From NCBI RefSeq assembly GCF_002433005.1, contig NZ_DJHF01000018.1:1-64000 (forward strand): a stretch of 64,000 nt of DNA, read 5' to 3'. Shown one piece after another: positions 16,432-25,437 of this stretch (positions are counted from its first letter, which is position 1; each line of letters opens with the position of its first letter). Origin of the DNA: Acetomicrobium sp. UBA5826 (GTDB lineage Bacteria > Synergistota > Synergistia > Synergistales > Acetomicrobiaceae). Made by a program: the position numbers and the translations under genes. The notes under the pieces were generated by a model. That model had not been told where the DNA came from. It worked only from the letters and a program-made list of their open reading frames with translations, and did not search any database.

Positions 16432-18372
16432 CTAATGCACACGGCTTCCCGTGGGTATTTCGTCGTTATCGACGGTAAGGAGAGCAAGTTTGGAACCGTC
16501 ATGCGATTCTGCGGCCAAAAGCATGCCGTTGCTCATCACACCTCGCAGTTTTGCCGGCTTCAGGTTGCAGATCACTATGATCTTTTTGCCCTCCAGTTCA
16601 TCAGGTTTATAGAATTCCTTTATACCCGAAACTATCGTCCTCTGCTCATAACCCAGATCCACCGTCAGCTTGTAGAGCTTATCGGCTCCGGGAATGGGAT
16701 CTACGGATATAACCTTTGCCACCCTGAGTTCGACCTTTTTAAAGTCGTCAACGGATATCTCTTCTTCATGATCGCCAGGGTCTGGAGCCAACCCCTTTTT
16801 AGCGTCCCTTTCTGCCTTTTCTGCAGCCCATTTTCTAATGTCTATCCTCGGAAAGAGGGCGCCTTTCTTCAAGACGGCAGTGCCTGCCGGATAGGGAATC
16901 TTTACGGTTTCGAAGCTATCGATTGACAATTTGCCCTTTAGGCCCAGCTGTTCCCATATTTCTAAGGCCTTAGCGGGCATAAAGGGGCGAAGGAAAAGAG
17001 CTATGCACTTCAGGGACTCGCAAAGGTTGTACAGCACGTTGCTGAGACGTTTTCTATCGCCTTCTTCACCAAGTTTCCAGGGCATGGTGAGGTCTATGTA
17101 TTTATTCGCCAAACCCACATATCCCCATATCTCCTTTAGGGCATCATCGTAGGCAAAGCGCGACATGGACCGGTCCACCCTTTGAAGCAACGCTTCTACG
17201 ACATCTCTTCCTATTTCTTGATCCTCTTTCGTCGATTTCGAGAGAGGTTCCGGAACGGTACCGTCAAAATATTTGACAACCATCTGCAACGTCCTGGACA
17301 AGAGGTTGCCAAGATCGTTGGCCAGATCGGAATTAATCCTCTGGACCAGGGCCTTTTCAGAGAAGTCGCCATCTAGGCCGAAGGGCACTTCTCTCAACAT
17401 GAAATAACGGAAAGGATCGGCTCCGTAAAGATCAATGACCTCAAAGGGATCGACGACATTTCCCCTGGACTTGGACATCTTTTCGCCTTCCACAGTCCAC
17501 CATCCGTGGGCAAAAACCTGTTTCGGGGGGTTGACTCCTAAGGCAAGAAGCATGGACGGCCAAACGATGCTGTGGAACCTCAATATGTCCTTGCCAACCA
17601 AATGGCGGACGACGGGCCAGTATTTCTTCCATCTTTCTTCGTCTTGGGGATAACCACAGACGGTCAGGTAGTTGATCAGGGCGTCAAACCACACGTATAT
17701 TACGTGGGCATCATCGCCAGGTACGGGTATGCCCCACTTAAGGGTAGTCCTGGAGACCGACTGATCTTTAAGCCCCATTTTTATGAAGCTTACTATTTCG
17801 TTATAGCGGGACTCCGGCAGGACAGCCGTGGGGTTTTTTTCGTAGTACTCCAACAATGGTTGGGCATATTTCGACATGCGAAAGAAATAGCTTTCCTCCG
17901 TCATCCTTTCAAGGGGACGCCTGCAATCGGGGCAAGTTTTCCCTTCTCCCATCTGGCTTTCCGGGACATAAGTCTCACAGGGGATGCAGTACCACCCCTC
18001 ATATGTTCCTTTGTATATGTCACCCTGATCCATCAGCTTCTTGAAGATATACTGAACTACCTCGATGTGCCTTTGTTCCGTAGTCCTCACGAAATCGTCG
18101 CAGGATATGTTCAATGCCTCCCAAAGCTTCTTGAAATTCAGCACAGTCCTGTCCGCCAGCTCCTGAGAGGTGATCCCCTCTCTTTGAGCGGCCTGTTGAA
18201 CTTTCTGACCATGTTCGTCAGTTCCGGTAGCGAAAAGGGTATCAATTCCGCACATCCTTTTGTATCTCGCCATGACGTCGGCAGCCACCGTCGTATATGC
18301 ATGTCCTATATGAGGGACATCGTTCACATAATAAATTGGAGTGGTAATATAAAAACTACTCTCGCGATTCAT
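16432..18372 (-). CDS. metG: Methionine--tRNA ligase
   Basis: Class I synthetase that charges initiator and elongator tRNA-Met. It has 646 residues with the HIGH motif at 21-24, a four-cysteine zinc knuckle (C130, C133, C148, C151), KMSKS at 299-303 and an anticodon-binding helical domain. A C-terminal EMAP/Arc1p-like tRNA-binding domain runs from about 540 (SVDDFKKVELRVAKV) to the end and normally drives dimerisation. The ATG lies inside the end of rsmI (17-base overlap), so translation is coupled. Full length and all motifs intact. Confidence 0.98.
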   Translation of the reverse strand: MNRESSFYITTPIYYVNDVPHIGHAYTTVAADVMARYKRMCGIDTLFATGTDEHGQKVQQAAQREGITSQELADRTVLNFKKLWEALNISCDDFVRTTEQRHIEVVQYIFKKLMDQGDIYKGTYEGWYCIPCETYVPESQMGEGKTCPDCRRPLERMTEESYFFRMSKYAQPLLEYYEKNPTAVLPESRYNEIVSFIKMGLKDQSVSRTTLKWGIPVPGDDAHVIYVWFDALINYLTVCGYPQDEERWKKYWPVVRHLVGKDILRFHSIVWPSMLLALGVNPPKQVFAHGWWTVEGEKMSKSRGNVVDPFEVIDLYGADPFRYFMLREVPFGLDGDFSEKALVQRINSDLANDLGNLLSRTLQMVVKYFDGTVPEPLSKSTKEDQEIGRDVVEALLQRVDRSMSRFAYDDALKEIWGYVGLANKYIDLTMPWKLGEEGDRKRLSNVLYNLCESLKCIALFLRPFMPAKALEIWEQLGLKGKLSIDSFETVKIPYPAGTAVLKKGALFPRIDIRKWAAEKAERDAKKGLAPDPGDHEEEISVDDFKKVELRVAKVISVDPIPGADKLYKLTVDLGYEQRTIVSGIKEFYKPDELEGKKIIVICNLKPAKLRGVMSNGMLLAAESHDGSKLALLTVDNDEIPTGSRVH

Positions 18373-19204
18373 CTTTTCCTTCCTCCATTCTTTCCCGACC
18401 TAGTACGAATTTTCTAACCCGGTTTTTCTCTATACCATAGCTTTCGGACAGAATTTTTGCAATATCCTTTATGGGCATGCCCTCTTTTCTCATGTTGACG
18501 GCCACCTTCTGCCATGATTCGTCCTCTTCTTCAATCGCTGTGTCTCTAAGGCCATCCACTACAAGGGTTATTTCGCCCCTTACCTCCCTTGAGCCGCCGA
18601 GAATATCGGAAAGAAAACCTCGAAGGCATTCCTGGTGTATTTTCGATATCTCCCTCACCAGCGCTGCTCTTCTGTCGCCCCAAATCTCGATGATGTCTTC
18701 TAGGTCTCGCTTTAATTTATGGGGTGCGACGTAAAATAGCGAAGTATGGGGCAAATTTCTCAAGGATATCAAAAATCTCTGCCGCGAGGCCTTTTCTTCA
18801 GGAAGAAATCCCAAAAAGGAAAATTGAGACGAAGGAAGTCCCGACATGACGAGGGCAGGAAGTATCGCAGAAGGGCCGGGCAGAGCATCCACTTCATGGC
18901 CTGCCTTAATCGCTTCACATATCAGAAGTTGTCCTGGATCGGATATGCAAGGCGTGCCTGCATCGGATATCAAGGCAACCTTTATTCCGCGGTCCAGCAT
19001 GTCCAAAACTTCACGGAGGCGACTTTTCTCGTTATGCTCATGGTATGAAAGCATCTTTACTTTAATATTATAGTGGTTTAGTAGTTTGATCGCCCGCCTC
19101 GTGTCCTCGCAGAGTAGAAGGTCCGACGTCTTCAGCACCTCTATAGCCCTGAAAGTAATATCCTTTAAATTTCCTATCGGCGTCGGGACAACAAAAAGAG
19201 GCAT
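18356..19204 (-). CDS. rsmI: 16S rRNA (cytidine-1402-2'-O)-methyltransferase
   Basis: SAM-dependent enzyme that methylates the ribose of C1402 in the 16S rRNA decoding centre together with RsmH. The 282 residues start with PLFVVPTPIGNLKDITFRA, the hallmark of RsmI within the tetrapyrrole methylase fold, and contain LCEDTRRAIKLLNHY near 33 and LISDAGTPCISDPG near 78. The C-terminal RsmI helix-turn-helix region (PIKDIAKILSESYGIEKN) is present near 245-262. Its start codon shares a base with the stop of the preceding methyltransferase gene (TGATG), and its end overlaps metG. Confidence 0.96.
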   Translation of the reverse strand: MPLFVVPTPIGNLKDITFRAIEVLKTSDLLLCEDTRRAIKLLNHYNIKVKMLSYHEHNEKSRLREVLDMLDRGIKVALISDAGTPCISDPGQLLICEAIKAGHEVDALPGPSAILPALVMSGLPSSQFSFLGFLPEEKASRQRFLISLRNLPHTSLFYVAPHKLKRDLEDIIEIWGDRRAALVREISKIHQECLRGFLSDILGGSREVRGEITLVVDGLRDTAIEEEDESWQKVAVNMRKEGMPIKDIAKILSESYGIEKNRVRKFVLGRERMEEGKDESRE

Positions 19205-19935
19205 CAGTTTTCCTCCAATTCATAGGCAGCAAGAAGTTCGGGGGTGTAATCTCCCTTTTCGTCGCATATAAAAAGGGGAGGCTCCAACCTCAGACCTCTT
19301 CCTGCATTCCTTCTGGCCTCGATCAAAACGACGGAGGCTTCTGTCTTTGGCTTGGGGTAGACGATTTTCAACCTCTTAAGGGGCATTCTGTTTTTTTCAA
19401 GAAGGTAGCACAATTCAGAGGTACGTTTTGCCCTCAAGACCATATAAAGCCTCCCCCTGTCCTTCAACAAATAAAATGAGGCCCTTATTACGTCCTCTAA
19501 AGTGCAGGCAATTCCCTGTTTTGCGAGGGCAACGCCCTCCTTTGGACTGGTCCTGCTTTTCGAGGCTTCATCGTAGGGAGGATTGACCACAACCGCATCG
19601 AAGGTCTGGGGGGGAGAAATTGCCGATATCTCCCTTACGTCACCCCTTTCGAAGGTGACTCTGTCCTCAAGATCGTTGGCTAAAGCATTCTCTCTTGCAA
19701 TCTCGATCAGCTCCTCCTGTATGTCAATGCCCTTTATTGCAGACACCTTCTGCCACCTCTTGGCCAATATCAGGGCAACGGCACCGCTTGCCGTGCCAAG
19801 CTCCATCACTCGATCCTTCGACCGCAACCTTACAAACCACGACAACAACACGGTATCCACTGATACCCTGGGACCGTGCAGCGGTTGTTTTAATTTCAGC
19901 TTGCCGTAAAGTATATCATCCAAAGTTATCTCCAT
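19204..19935 (-). CDS. TrmN6-like SAM-dependent methyltransferase
   Basis: N6-adenine methyltransferase of the tRNA1(Val) A37 type (YfiC/TrmN6 family). It has 243 residues with motif I GTASGAVALILAKR near 46-59 and the NPPY catalytic tetrad (VVVNPPYDEASKSR near 116-129) that flips and methylates adenine. The family start DDILYGKLKLKQP is followed by GPRVSVDTVLLS. I chose the ATG at 19935 because GAGG stands six bases upstream; ATGs at 19947 and 19953 overlap the smc end. It sits between smc and rsmI; pairing with rsmI is common in Firmicutes, which supports an RNA substrate, though the exact target is inferred. Confidence 0.85.
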   Translation of the reverse strand: MEITLDDILYGKLKLKQPLHGPRVSVDTVLLSWFVRLRSKDRVMELGTASGAVALILAKRWQKVSAIKGIDIQEELIEIARENALANDLEDRVTFERGDVREISAISPPQTFDAVVVNPPYDEASKSRTSPKEGVALAKQGIACTLEDVIRASFYLLKDRGRLYMVLRAKRTSELCYLLEKNRMPLKRLKIVYPKPKTEASVVLIEARRNAGRGLRLEPPLFICDEKGDYTPELLAAYELEEN

Positions 19936-19943
19936 CGCTCGCC

Positions 19944-22900
19944 TCATTCCCAATCGGAAAGCCTGATGCTTACGATTTTCGATAGTCCGGGTTCTTCCAG
20001 AGTCACGCCGTACATTATATCCGCCCTTTCCATTGTCAGCCTTCTATGGGTAATTGCCACAATTTGGAGGGATTTGGAGTATTGCTCCACCAAATCGGCA
20101 AAACGCCTTAAGTTGGCTTCGTCCAGGGAGGCATCCACTTCATCTAAAATGGCTACGGGGACCTGGGCTTCCTCCATGGTGGAAAAAAGGTAGGCAATGG
20201 CTGTCAGGGAGCGTTCGCCTCCCGAAAGTTGAGCCAAACTTTGCGGCCTCTTGCCCGGCGGTCTAGCAGCTATGTCAACCCCCGAATTCCAGAGATCAAA
20301 CTCGTCGTTTAAAGCCAAATTGGCTTCTCCGCCCCCGAAGAGCTTGGCGAAAATGGCATTAAAGCGATCGTTTATAGCCTTCAAGGCTCCCTTGAACAAT
20401 AATCCCGCCTGCCTGTCGGTATCCCTTATAATGCCATCGAGCTCTCTTTTGGCTTCCTTAACATCATCATATTGCTCGGAAAGGTAGTCAATGCGGCCGA
20501 TCAGCGAGGCGTCCTCCGACAAGACACCGTAGTCCGCATCACAGTAATCCTGAAGCTCTAGCTGCAATGATCTTGCCCTCTCTTTAAGGCGTCCCAGTTC
20601 GACAGGGCTCGCGTCGCAAAGAGGACCTTCTTTGCCGTCGAATCCGTTATCCTCAAGTTCTGCTCTCTGGCCATACAGGTTTTTCAGCCTTTCCTTCGCC
20701 AGGACCAACTGGGACTCGCATTTCCTCATTCGTTCCCTTGCTTCTTGAAGCTTCGAAGAGGACTTGCGAGACATATTTTCGATTTTTACCCTAACTTCCT
20801 GCGCTTTTTTCATATCCCCGGCAAGGCTCCGACGCCTGGAAAACAGCTCTTTGTACTTGCCTTTCAACTCAGATATTTTGAGTTCGCTGTCGGCCAATTC
20901 CCTTTCGGCTTTGAGGATTTCCTCCCTCTTTTGCTGGATGCGCTCCCTGTGGGCTGATAACTCATCTTCTATCCTATCCAACACATCTTGACGGCCCCTT
21001 ATCCTCTCCTGCAATAACTCCACCTCTCGATCGAGGTAGGAAAGATCGCTCTGCAATCTATCATTTAAGTCGATCTCTTCCATGCCGGACAACTCTAATG
21101 AGATTTGTTCCAGTTCGGCCTTTCTCTCTTTCATATCCACGATGAGGGATTTTATTTCTTTTTTTAATTTGCCAGCCTCGGCTTCCGCGTCCTTAATCCG
21201 ACTCTCGCTGTTGGATAAAAGGCTCGAGATCTTTTTCATCTCCCCCTTCAGCCGATCGACCAAAGCGAGCTGCCTTTGAGTGTCCTCCTTTAACCTTATC
21301 TCCCTTTCCTCCGCCTTGGACAAGGTGGAGCTTAATCTTTCTATCTCTTCATCGAGCAATTCAAGAAAAGACGACCTTTCTCTCAGATAGTTTCTTAGCT
21401 CTAAAACGTTTTGTGAAGACTTGTTCGCGCTGCCCCCGGATATGGTACCGCCTGGCAAGAATACCTCTCCGTCAAGGGTCACTACCGGAAAATTCCTGTA
21501 CATGCCCGATATCCTGACGGCCTCACCGTAATCGCTCGCCAACAGCAGGTTGCCCAAAAGGTGCATCACGCAATTTTCCCATTTGGGGTTGTAGGAGATG
21601 AGATCTATAAACCATCCTATCGCCTTCTTTCCATCTACGCGGATGGCCTGATTCTTCCGCTGAGGGTTGGCCCTGCTCAAGGGTAAAAAGGTAGCCCTTC
21701 CCGCATTGCCCACTTTCAGGTACTCGATACATTCGCCGGCCGCATGCTCGTCGGGCACTAATATCCAAAATTGCCTTCCACCCAAAAAGGACTGCAGGGC
21801 TGGGATATATTCCTTGGGGCAGGATATTGCATCGACGAAGGGGTCGAAATCAACCTTCAGCCTTCCCAATCTTTTGGCGGCCATCAGATATTCAACGGGC
21901 CTCGGATAAACTCCGGATGAGAGTACGTCTTTGGTCCTTTCGATCTCCGAATTCAGCTTTGTCCTCTCTCTTCTTCTGGACTGCAACTTGGCGGCTATCG
22001 CCTGAGCTTCGGCAAGAGCCTTCATGTGTTGAGAGGATAATTCCTCAAAGATCCTTTCTTCATCCTGCAACTTTAGAGCTGTCTCTCTCGCAGATTTTTG
22101 AAGATCGGATAATTCCTCCTTCGCCTCCAGCATTTGGGAGATCAGGCTGCCGTAACTTTTTCCGAAATAATGAACCTTGCGGTTCAACTCAGTGAGAGAT
22201 GTTTCGCAAAAGGCCTTCTTTCCGAGCAATTCTTCTTTCTTTCGAGAAAGTTCTTTTATCTTCGAAAAGCTGTCTTTCAATTTGGCCTCGAGATCATCGC
22301 GCAGTCGCCTTTTTTCGGCCAATTGTTCCTTCAGCTCTTCTACGGCGAGCCTAAGGCTTTCTTCTTCAGGCAGAAGCTTTTCCATCGACATATATGCCGA
22401 CTCGAGCTCCTCCTTAGTACGAAAATAGAGGTCCCTTGTTTTGCTGCGCTCCAAAGCCAGGGAGGAGAGCTTCTTTTTTAAGTTGCCGATCTCACTGGAG
22501 AGTCTGTCAAAAATCTCTCTATTTCTTTCGTCCCCGGAGGCCAAGGCATCAATTTGGTTTTCAAAAACGCTCAGAGCCTTCTGCCATAGGGAAACCCAGA
22601 GCCGGGCAGAAAAAAGGCTCCCGGAAATTCTCATTTTGGCATCCTCTGCGTCTTTGATCTCCTCGATGACCCTGCAATACTCAAGCCATTTTATCCTTTT
22701 CGATAAACTTTTAAGCTCTTCGTCCAATTCGCTTTTTTTTTCGGCTCTCATGACTTGAGGATGAATGTCGCTGCGCCTTTGCTTTAATTCATCGATCAAA
22801 GTTTTTAATCTTAGGGCCTCTTCATCAGCTCTAATCAGCTTTAAAAGGGCCTCTTCTCTCTTCCTGCGGTATTGAGATATACCGAAAAGAACTTCCAGGT

Positions 22901-23366
22901 TCGCCCTCCTTTCGGCGGGTTTTTGTTTAATAGCTTCCAGGACCTCGCCCTGGCCGATGAAAGCAAAATCGATCCCTTCAAGCCCCAACAGGCGCTTTTC
23001 TTCCTCCATCTCGTAAAGTTTTACCTTTTTGCCATCCACGAAAAAGGAGGAACCGCTTTCGTCGAGAACGCGCTTAAAGGCTTTCAGTTTTCCCTTATCG
23101 TTGATTACGAAGGAAACCCGGGCCTCCCTGGCAGGGGGGCGCGAGGGGCTGCCCTGGAAGAGAAGATCGCTTTGCTTCGATATCCTCAAACGGCTCGGAG
23201 ACTGCTCCCCCAAAGCCCATCTTATGGCATCTAGAATATTGCTCTTTCCGCTTCCGTTTGGACCTGCGATTACCGTATATTTTTCGGAAAGCTCGATATC
23301 GACCTGCTCCCCGAAGCTTTTAAATCCCTTAAGAGCGACCCGCTCTATAAACAACAATATCTCCAT
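19944..23366 (-). CDS. smc: Chromosome segregation protein SMC
   Basis: Condensin ATPase that organises and helps segregate the chromosome with ScpA and ScpB (not in view). From the start chosen it has 1140 residues. Walker A GPNGSGKSN is near 33-41, long coiled coils flank a hinge at about 480-620 (YPRPVEYLMAAKRLG to GNLLLASDYGEAVR), and the C-terminal head holds the signature LSGGERSLTAIAYLFS and Walker B PVAILDEVDASLDEAN. The ATG at 23366 is selected because the protein then begins just before the FIERVALKGFKSFG start of the fold; a TTG at 23354, six bases after GGAG, is a good alternative. An ATG at 23480 would add a basic stretch overlapping rng. It overlaps rng by about 38 bases. Confidence 0.96.
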   Translation of the reverse strand: MEILLFIERVALKGFKSFGEQVDIELSEKYTVIAGPNGSGKSNILDAIRWALGEQSPSRLRISKQSDLLFQGSPSRPPAREARVSFVINDKGKLKAFKRVLDESGSSFFVDGKKVKLYEMEEEKRLLGLEGIDFAFIGQGEVLEAIKQKPAERRANLEVLFGISQYRRKREEALLKLIRADEEALRLKTLIDELKQRRSDIHPQVMRAEKKSELDEELKSLSKRIKWLEYCRVIEEIKDAEDAKMRISGSLFSARLWVSLWQKALSVFENQIDALASGDERNREIFDRLSSEIGNLKKKLSSLALERSKTRDLYFRTKEELESAYMSMEKLLPEEESLRLAVEELKEQLAEKRRLRDDLEAKLKDSFSKIKELSRKKEELLGKKAFCETSLTELNRKVHYFGKSYGSLISQMLEAKEELSDLQKSARETALKLQDEERIFEELSSQHMKALAEAQAIAAKLQSRRRERTKLNSEIERTKDVLSSGVYPRPVEYLMAAKRLGRLKVDFDPFVDAISCPKEYIPALQSFLGGRQFWILVPDEHAAGECIEYLKVGNAGRATFLPLSRANPQRKNQAIRVDGKKAIGWFIDLISYNPKWENCVMHLLGNLLLASDYGEAVRISGMYRNFPVVTLDGEVFLPGGTISGGSANKSSQNVLELRNYLRERSSFLELLDEEIERLSSTLSKAEEREIRLKEDTQRQLALVDRLKGEMKKISSLLSNSESRIKDAEAEAGKLKKEIKSLIVDMKERKAELEQISLELSGMEEIDLNDRLQSDLSYLDREVELLQERIRGRQDVLDRIEDELSAHRERIQQKREEILKAERELADSELKISELKGKYKELFSRRRSLAGDMKKAQEVRVKIENMSRKSSSKLQEARERMRKCESQLVLAKERLKNLYGQRAELEDNGFDGKEGPLCDASPVELGRLKERARSLQLELQDYCDADYGVLSEDASLIGRIDYLSEQYDDVKEAKRELDGIIRDTDRQAGLLFKGALKAINDRFNAIFAKLFGGGEANLALNDEFDLWNSGVDIAARPPGKRPQSLAQLSGGERSLTAIAYLFSTMEEAQVPVAILDEVDASLDEANLRRFADLVEQYSKSLQIVAITHRRLTMERADIMYGVTLEEPGLSKIVSIRLSDWE

Positions 23367-24825
23367 CCTCTTCCAACAATTTAATCTTATAAAGAGCTTG
23401 GTCCAGAGGACCTTGGAAGATAAGGCGATACTTATCCCACGCCAGCTCCTTCGACTGAAGGACGAAAAGGGCCTTTTCAAATTCCTGAGCCCACTGGGAG
23501 AGGAAATTATTTCCTATGTATTCGGCTATGGCAGAGTGTGCCTCCAATATGAGGGCTTCGACCTTGCTGGACAATATCACCTTCCGCAGGAAACGCTTTA
23601 TGTCCATGGCGACGGCATCTTCCTTTAACACCCAACCCATATTGGCGCAAAAAGGACAAGGCCTAGTCATATAGGTCTTCAAGTCCGGCCTCGAGCGCTT
23701 GCGCGTAATCTCCACGAGGCCGAGCTTGCTCACGCCGTAAACCTTGGATTTATACCTGTCCCCCTTGAACAGCTCTTCCAGATAGTCTAAAAGCTTTTGT
23801 TTGTCCTCCTGGTAATCCATATCTATGAAGTCCACTATGATTATTCCGCCGATGGAGCGAAGCCTCAGCTGTCTTGCGATCTCCTTTGCCGCCTCCATAT
23901 TTGTATCCAATATGGTATGTCTTAAATTATCCGTTCCGACATACTTGCCCGTGTTGACATCTATTACCGTCATCGCTTCCACCTGGTCTATGTATAAAAA
24001 ACCGCCAGATGAAAGCCAGAGCTTTCTTTCCAGGGCGGCGCTGATATCTTTTTCTATGTCGAAATATTCAAATATGGGTATGTTCCTGGCATAGAGTTCC
24101 ACAACGGGCTGTACCCTGCGGGAATGTCTGGAAATGTAATCAACTACGAGCTTGTGATCGTAAGGATCATCTATAACCACTTGAGAGACCCTTTCGTCGA
24201 GCTCATCGCGCAAAACTTTTCCCAGCAGGCCGGCATCCCGATAAAGAAGAGAGGGGGATGGCATTTTCAGCGCGAGGTTGCTTATATCTTTCCAAAGTTC
24301 CAAAAGCTCTCCAATCTCCTCTTTTATGACCTCTTCATCCATTCCCGAAGCCACTGTACGCACGATGACGCCAAAACCATCGGGAACCAATTCTCTTGCG
24401 ATACCCTTCAACCGCTCCTTTTCTCCCGATTCGTCGATACGCCTGGAAACGCCGATGTCGCTAGCTCCGGGAAGCAAAACCACATACCTTCCCGGCAAGG
24501 AAATGCGAGCCGTTACTCGCGGCCCCTTGCCCTTCCTGGCTACCTTGGTAACCTGAACGATTATCTCTCCGTTTGGCTTTATTTCGGCATTCTTAGCGTC
24601 GTCGAGATATAAAAAGGCGTTTCGCCCTTCACCTAAATTTACAAAGGCCGCATTCATCCCTGGAAGTATATTATCTATCCTGGCCTTATATATCTCTCCC
24701 GCTCTCTGCCTTTCCCACATCCTTTCGGCAAAAAGCTCTACCAGACGCCCTCCTTCCAAAATGGCAACGCGAGATTCTTCCGGATCGATGACATTTGCTA
24801 TGATCCATTTATCGTCGTCATTCAA
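23329..24825 (-). CDS. rng: Ribonuclease E/G family endoribonuclease
   Basis: Endoribonuclease that cuts single-stranded A/U-rich RNA and matures rRNA ends. At 498 residues it matches RNase G and lacks the long RNase E scaffold tail. An S1-like segment lies near 40-120, the DNase-I-like catalytic region contains VIDVNTGKYVG (about 290) and IIIVDFIDM (about 328) with the acidic metal ligands, and the zinc-link motif CPFC is near 395. It follows the radical SAM/DUF2344 pair by 27 bases, a conserved association in Clostridia and Synergistota, but here it is followed by smc instead of rplU-rpmA. Confidence 0.95.
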   Translation of the reverse strand: MNDDDKWIIANVIDPEESRVAILEGGRLVELFAERMWERQRAGEIYKARIDNILPGMNAAFVNLGEGRNAFLYLDDAKNAEIKPNGEIIVQVTKVARKGKGPRVTARISLPGRYVVLLPGASDIGVSRRIDESGEKERLKGIARELVPDGFGVIVRTVASGMDEEVIKEEIGELLELWKDISNLALKMPSPSLLYRDAGLLGKVLRDELDERVSQVVIDDPYDHKLVVDYISRHSRRVQPVVELYARNIPIFEYFDIEKDISAALERKLWLSSGGFLYIDQVEAMTVIDVNTGKYVGTDNLRHTILDTNMEAAKEIARQLRLRSIGGIIIVDFIDMDYQEDKQKLLDYLEELFKGDRYKSKVYGVSKLGLVEITRKRSRPDLKTYMTRPCPFCANMGWVLKEDAVAMDIKRFLRKVILSSKVEALILEAHSAIAEYIGNNFLSQWAQEFEKALFVLQSKELAWDKYRLIFQGPLDQALYKIKLLEEDGDIVVYRAGRS

Positions 24826-24852
24826 AAGCGTTACCCCCTAAACAGCAATTTA

Positions 24853-25437
24853 TTACAAGAGGGGAAGTATCTTTCCCTCTTCGCCTTTTCCTAGTTTTGT
24901 TCTGACTATCCTTATGTCCTCCCAGGAGGAGATCACTCCGCCCTTTGAAAGGGCTTTTACGAAAAGCGTTGGGCTTATTTGATAAGGATTGCCGGTTACG
25001 GCTTCTACTTCTTTTCCGCAAAGCGTCAAAATCTCGACCCCAGGGACATGGTTTTGCAAAAGAGTGCAGGCATCGCTCCCCTTTTCTTTGCTTTTAAATT
25101 GCAAAAGATATTGGGCTTTATCGCAGGATTTGCTCAAAGACAAGCCCTCTGTCGAGACAGCTTTTTTTGCCATCAAACCACGGGGCAGTTTTTCATTCAA
25201 AGCCTCGAGATCTTCTGCTCTCCAATTTTCTACCCAAATATCGGCCACTTCGCATAGAGAAAAGACCCCCACAGGCAAAGGAGGACCCAAACTTATCTTA
25301 GGATGGGGCGACATGCCTTCCGTAAAAATCTGCCTTATTCCTGACCGCCTTAGGGATCTCGACAGAAGGGTGGGCATTTCGACATGGGGGACAAAACATA
25401 TGGGCCCCATTTTTTCGTAGAGAATTCTAACTCTCAT
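24853..25437 (-). CDS. DUF2344 radical SAM-linked protein (TIGR03936 type)
   Basis: Member of the family that always accompanies, or is fused to, the TIGR03960 radical SAM protein. With the start at 25437 it has 194 residues and begins RVRILYEKMGPICFVPHVEM, followed by the diagnostic LRRSGIRQIFTEGMSPHPKIS stretch near 26-46. The start is an ATG eight bases after AGGTGAT, 11 bases inside the end of the radical SAM gene, which shows tight coupling. The family fold resembles a tRNA-modification or CCA-handling beta domain only loosely, and no biochemical role is established. It probably works with the adjacent radical SAM protein; the rng neighbour hints at RNA. Confidence 0.85.
   Translation of the reverse strand: MRVRILYEKMGPICFVPHVEMPTLLSRSLRRSGIRQIFTEGMSPHPKISLGPPLPVGVFSLCEVADIWVENWRAEDLEALNEKLPRGLMAKKAVSTEGLSLSKSCDKAQYLLQFKSKEKGSDACTLLQNHVPGVEILTLCGKEVEAVTGNPYQISPTLFVKALSKGGVISSWEDIRIVRTKLGKGEEGKILPLL

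Noticed and set aside
16416..16502. A 29-residue N-terminal extension of TatD
   Set aside because: It overlaps metG coding sequence and would move the DTHCH metal motif far from the N terminus, unlike other TatD proteins.
23367..23480. A 38-residue N-terminal extension of SMC
   Set aside because: The extension overlaps rng, has no resemblance to SMC N termini, and the family fold begins right after the internal start chosen.
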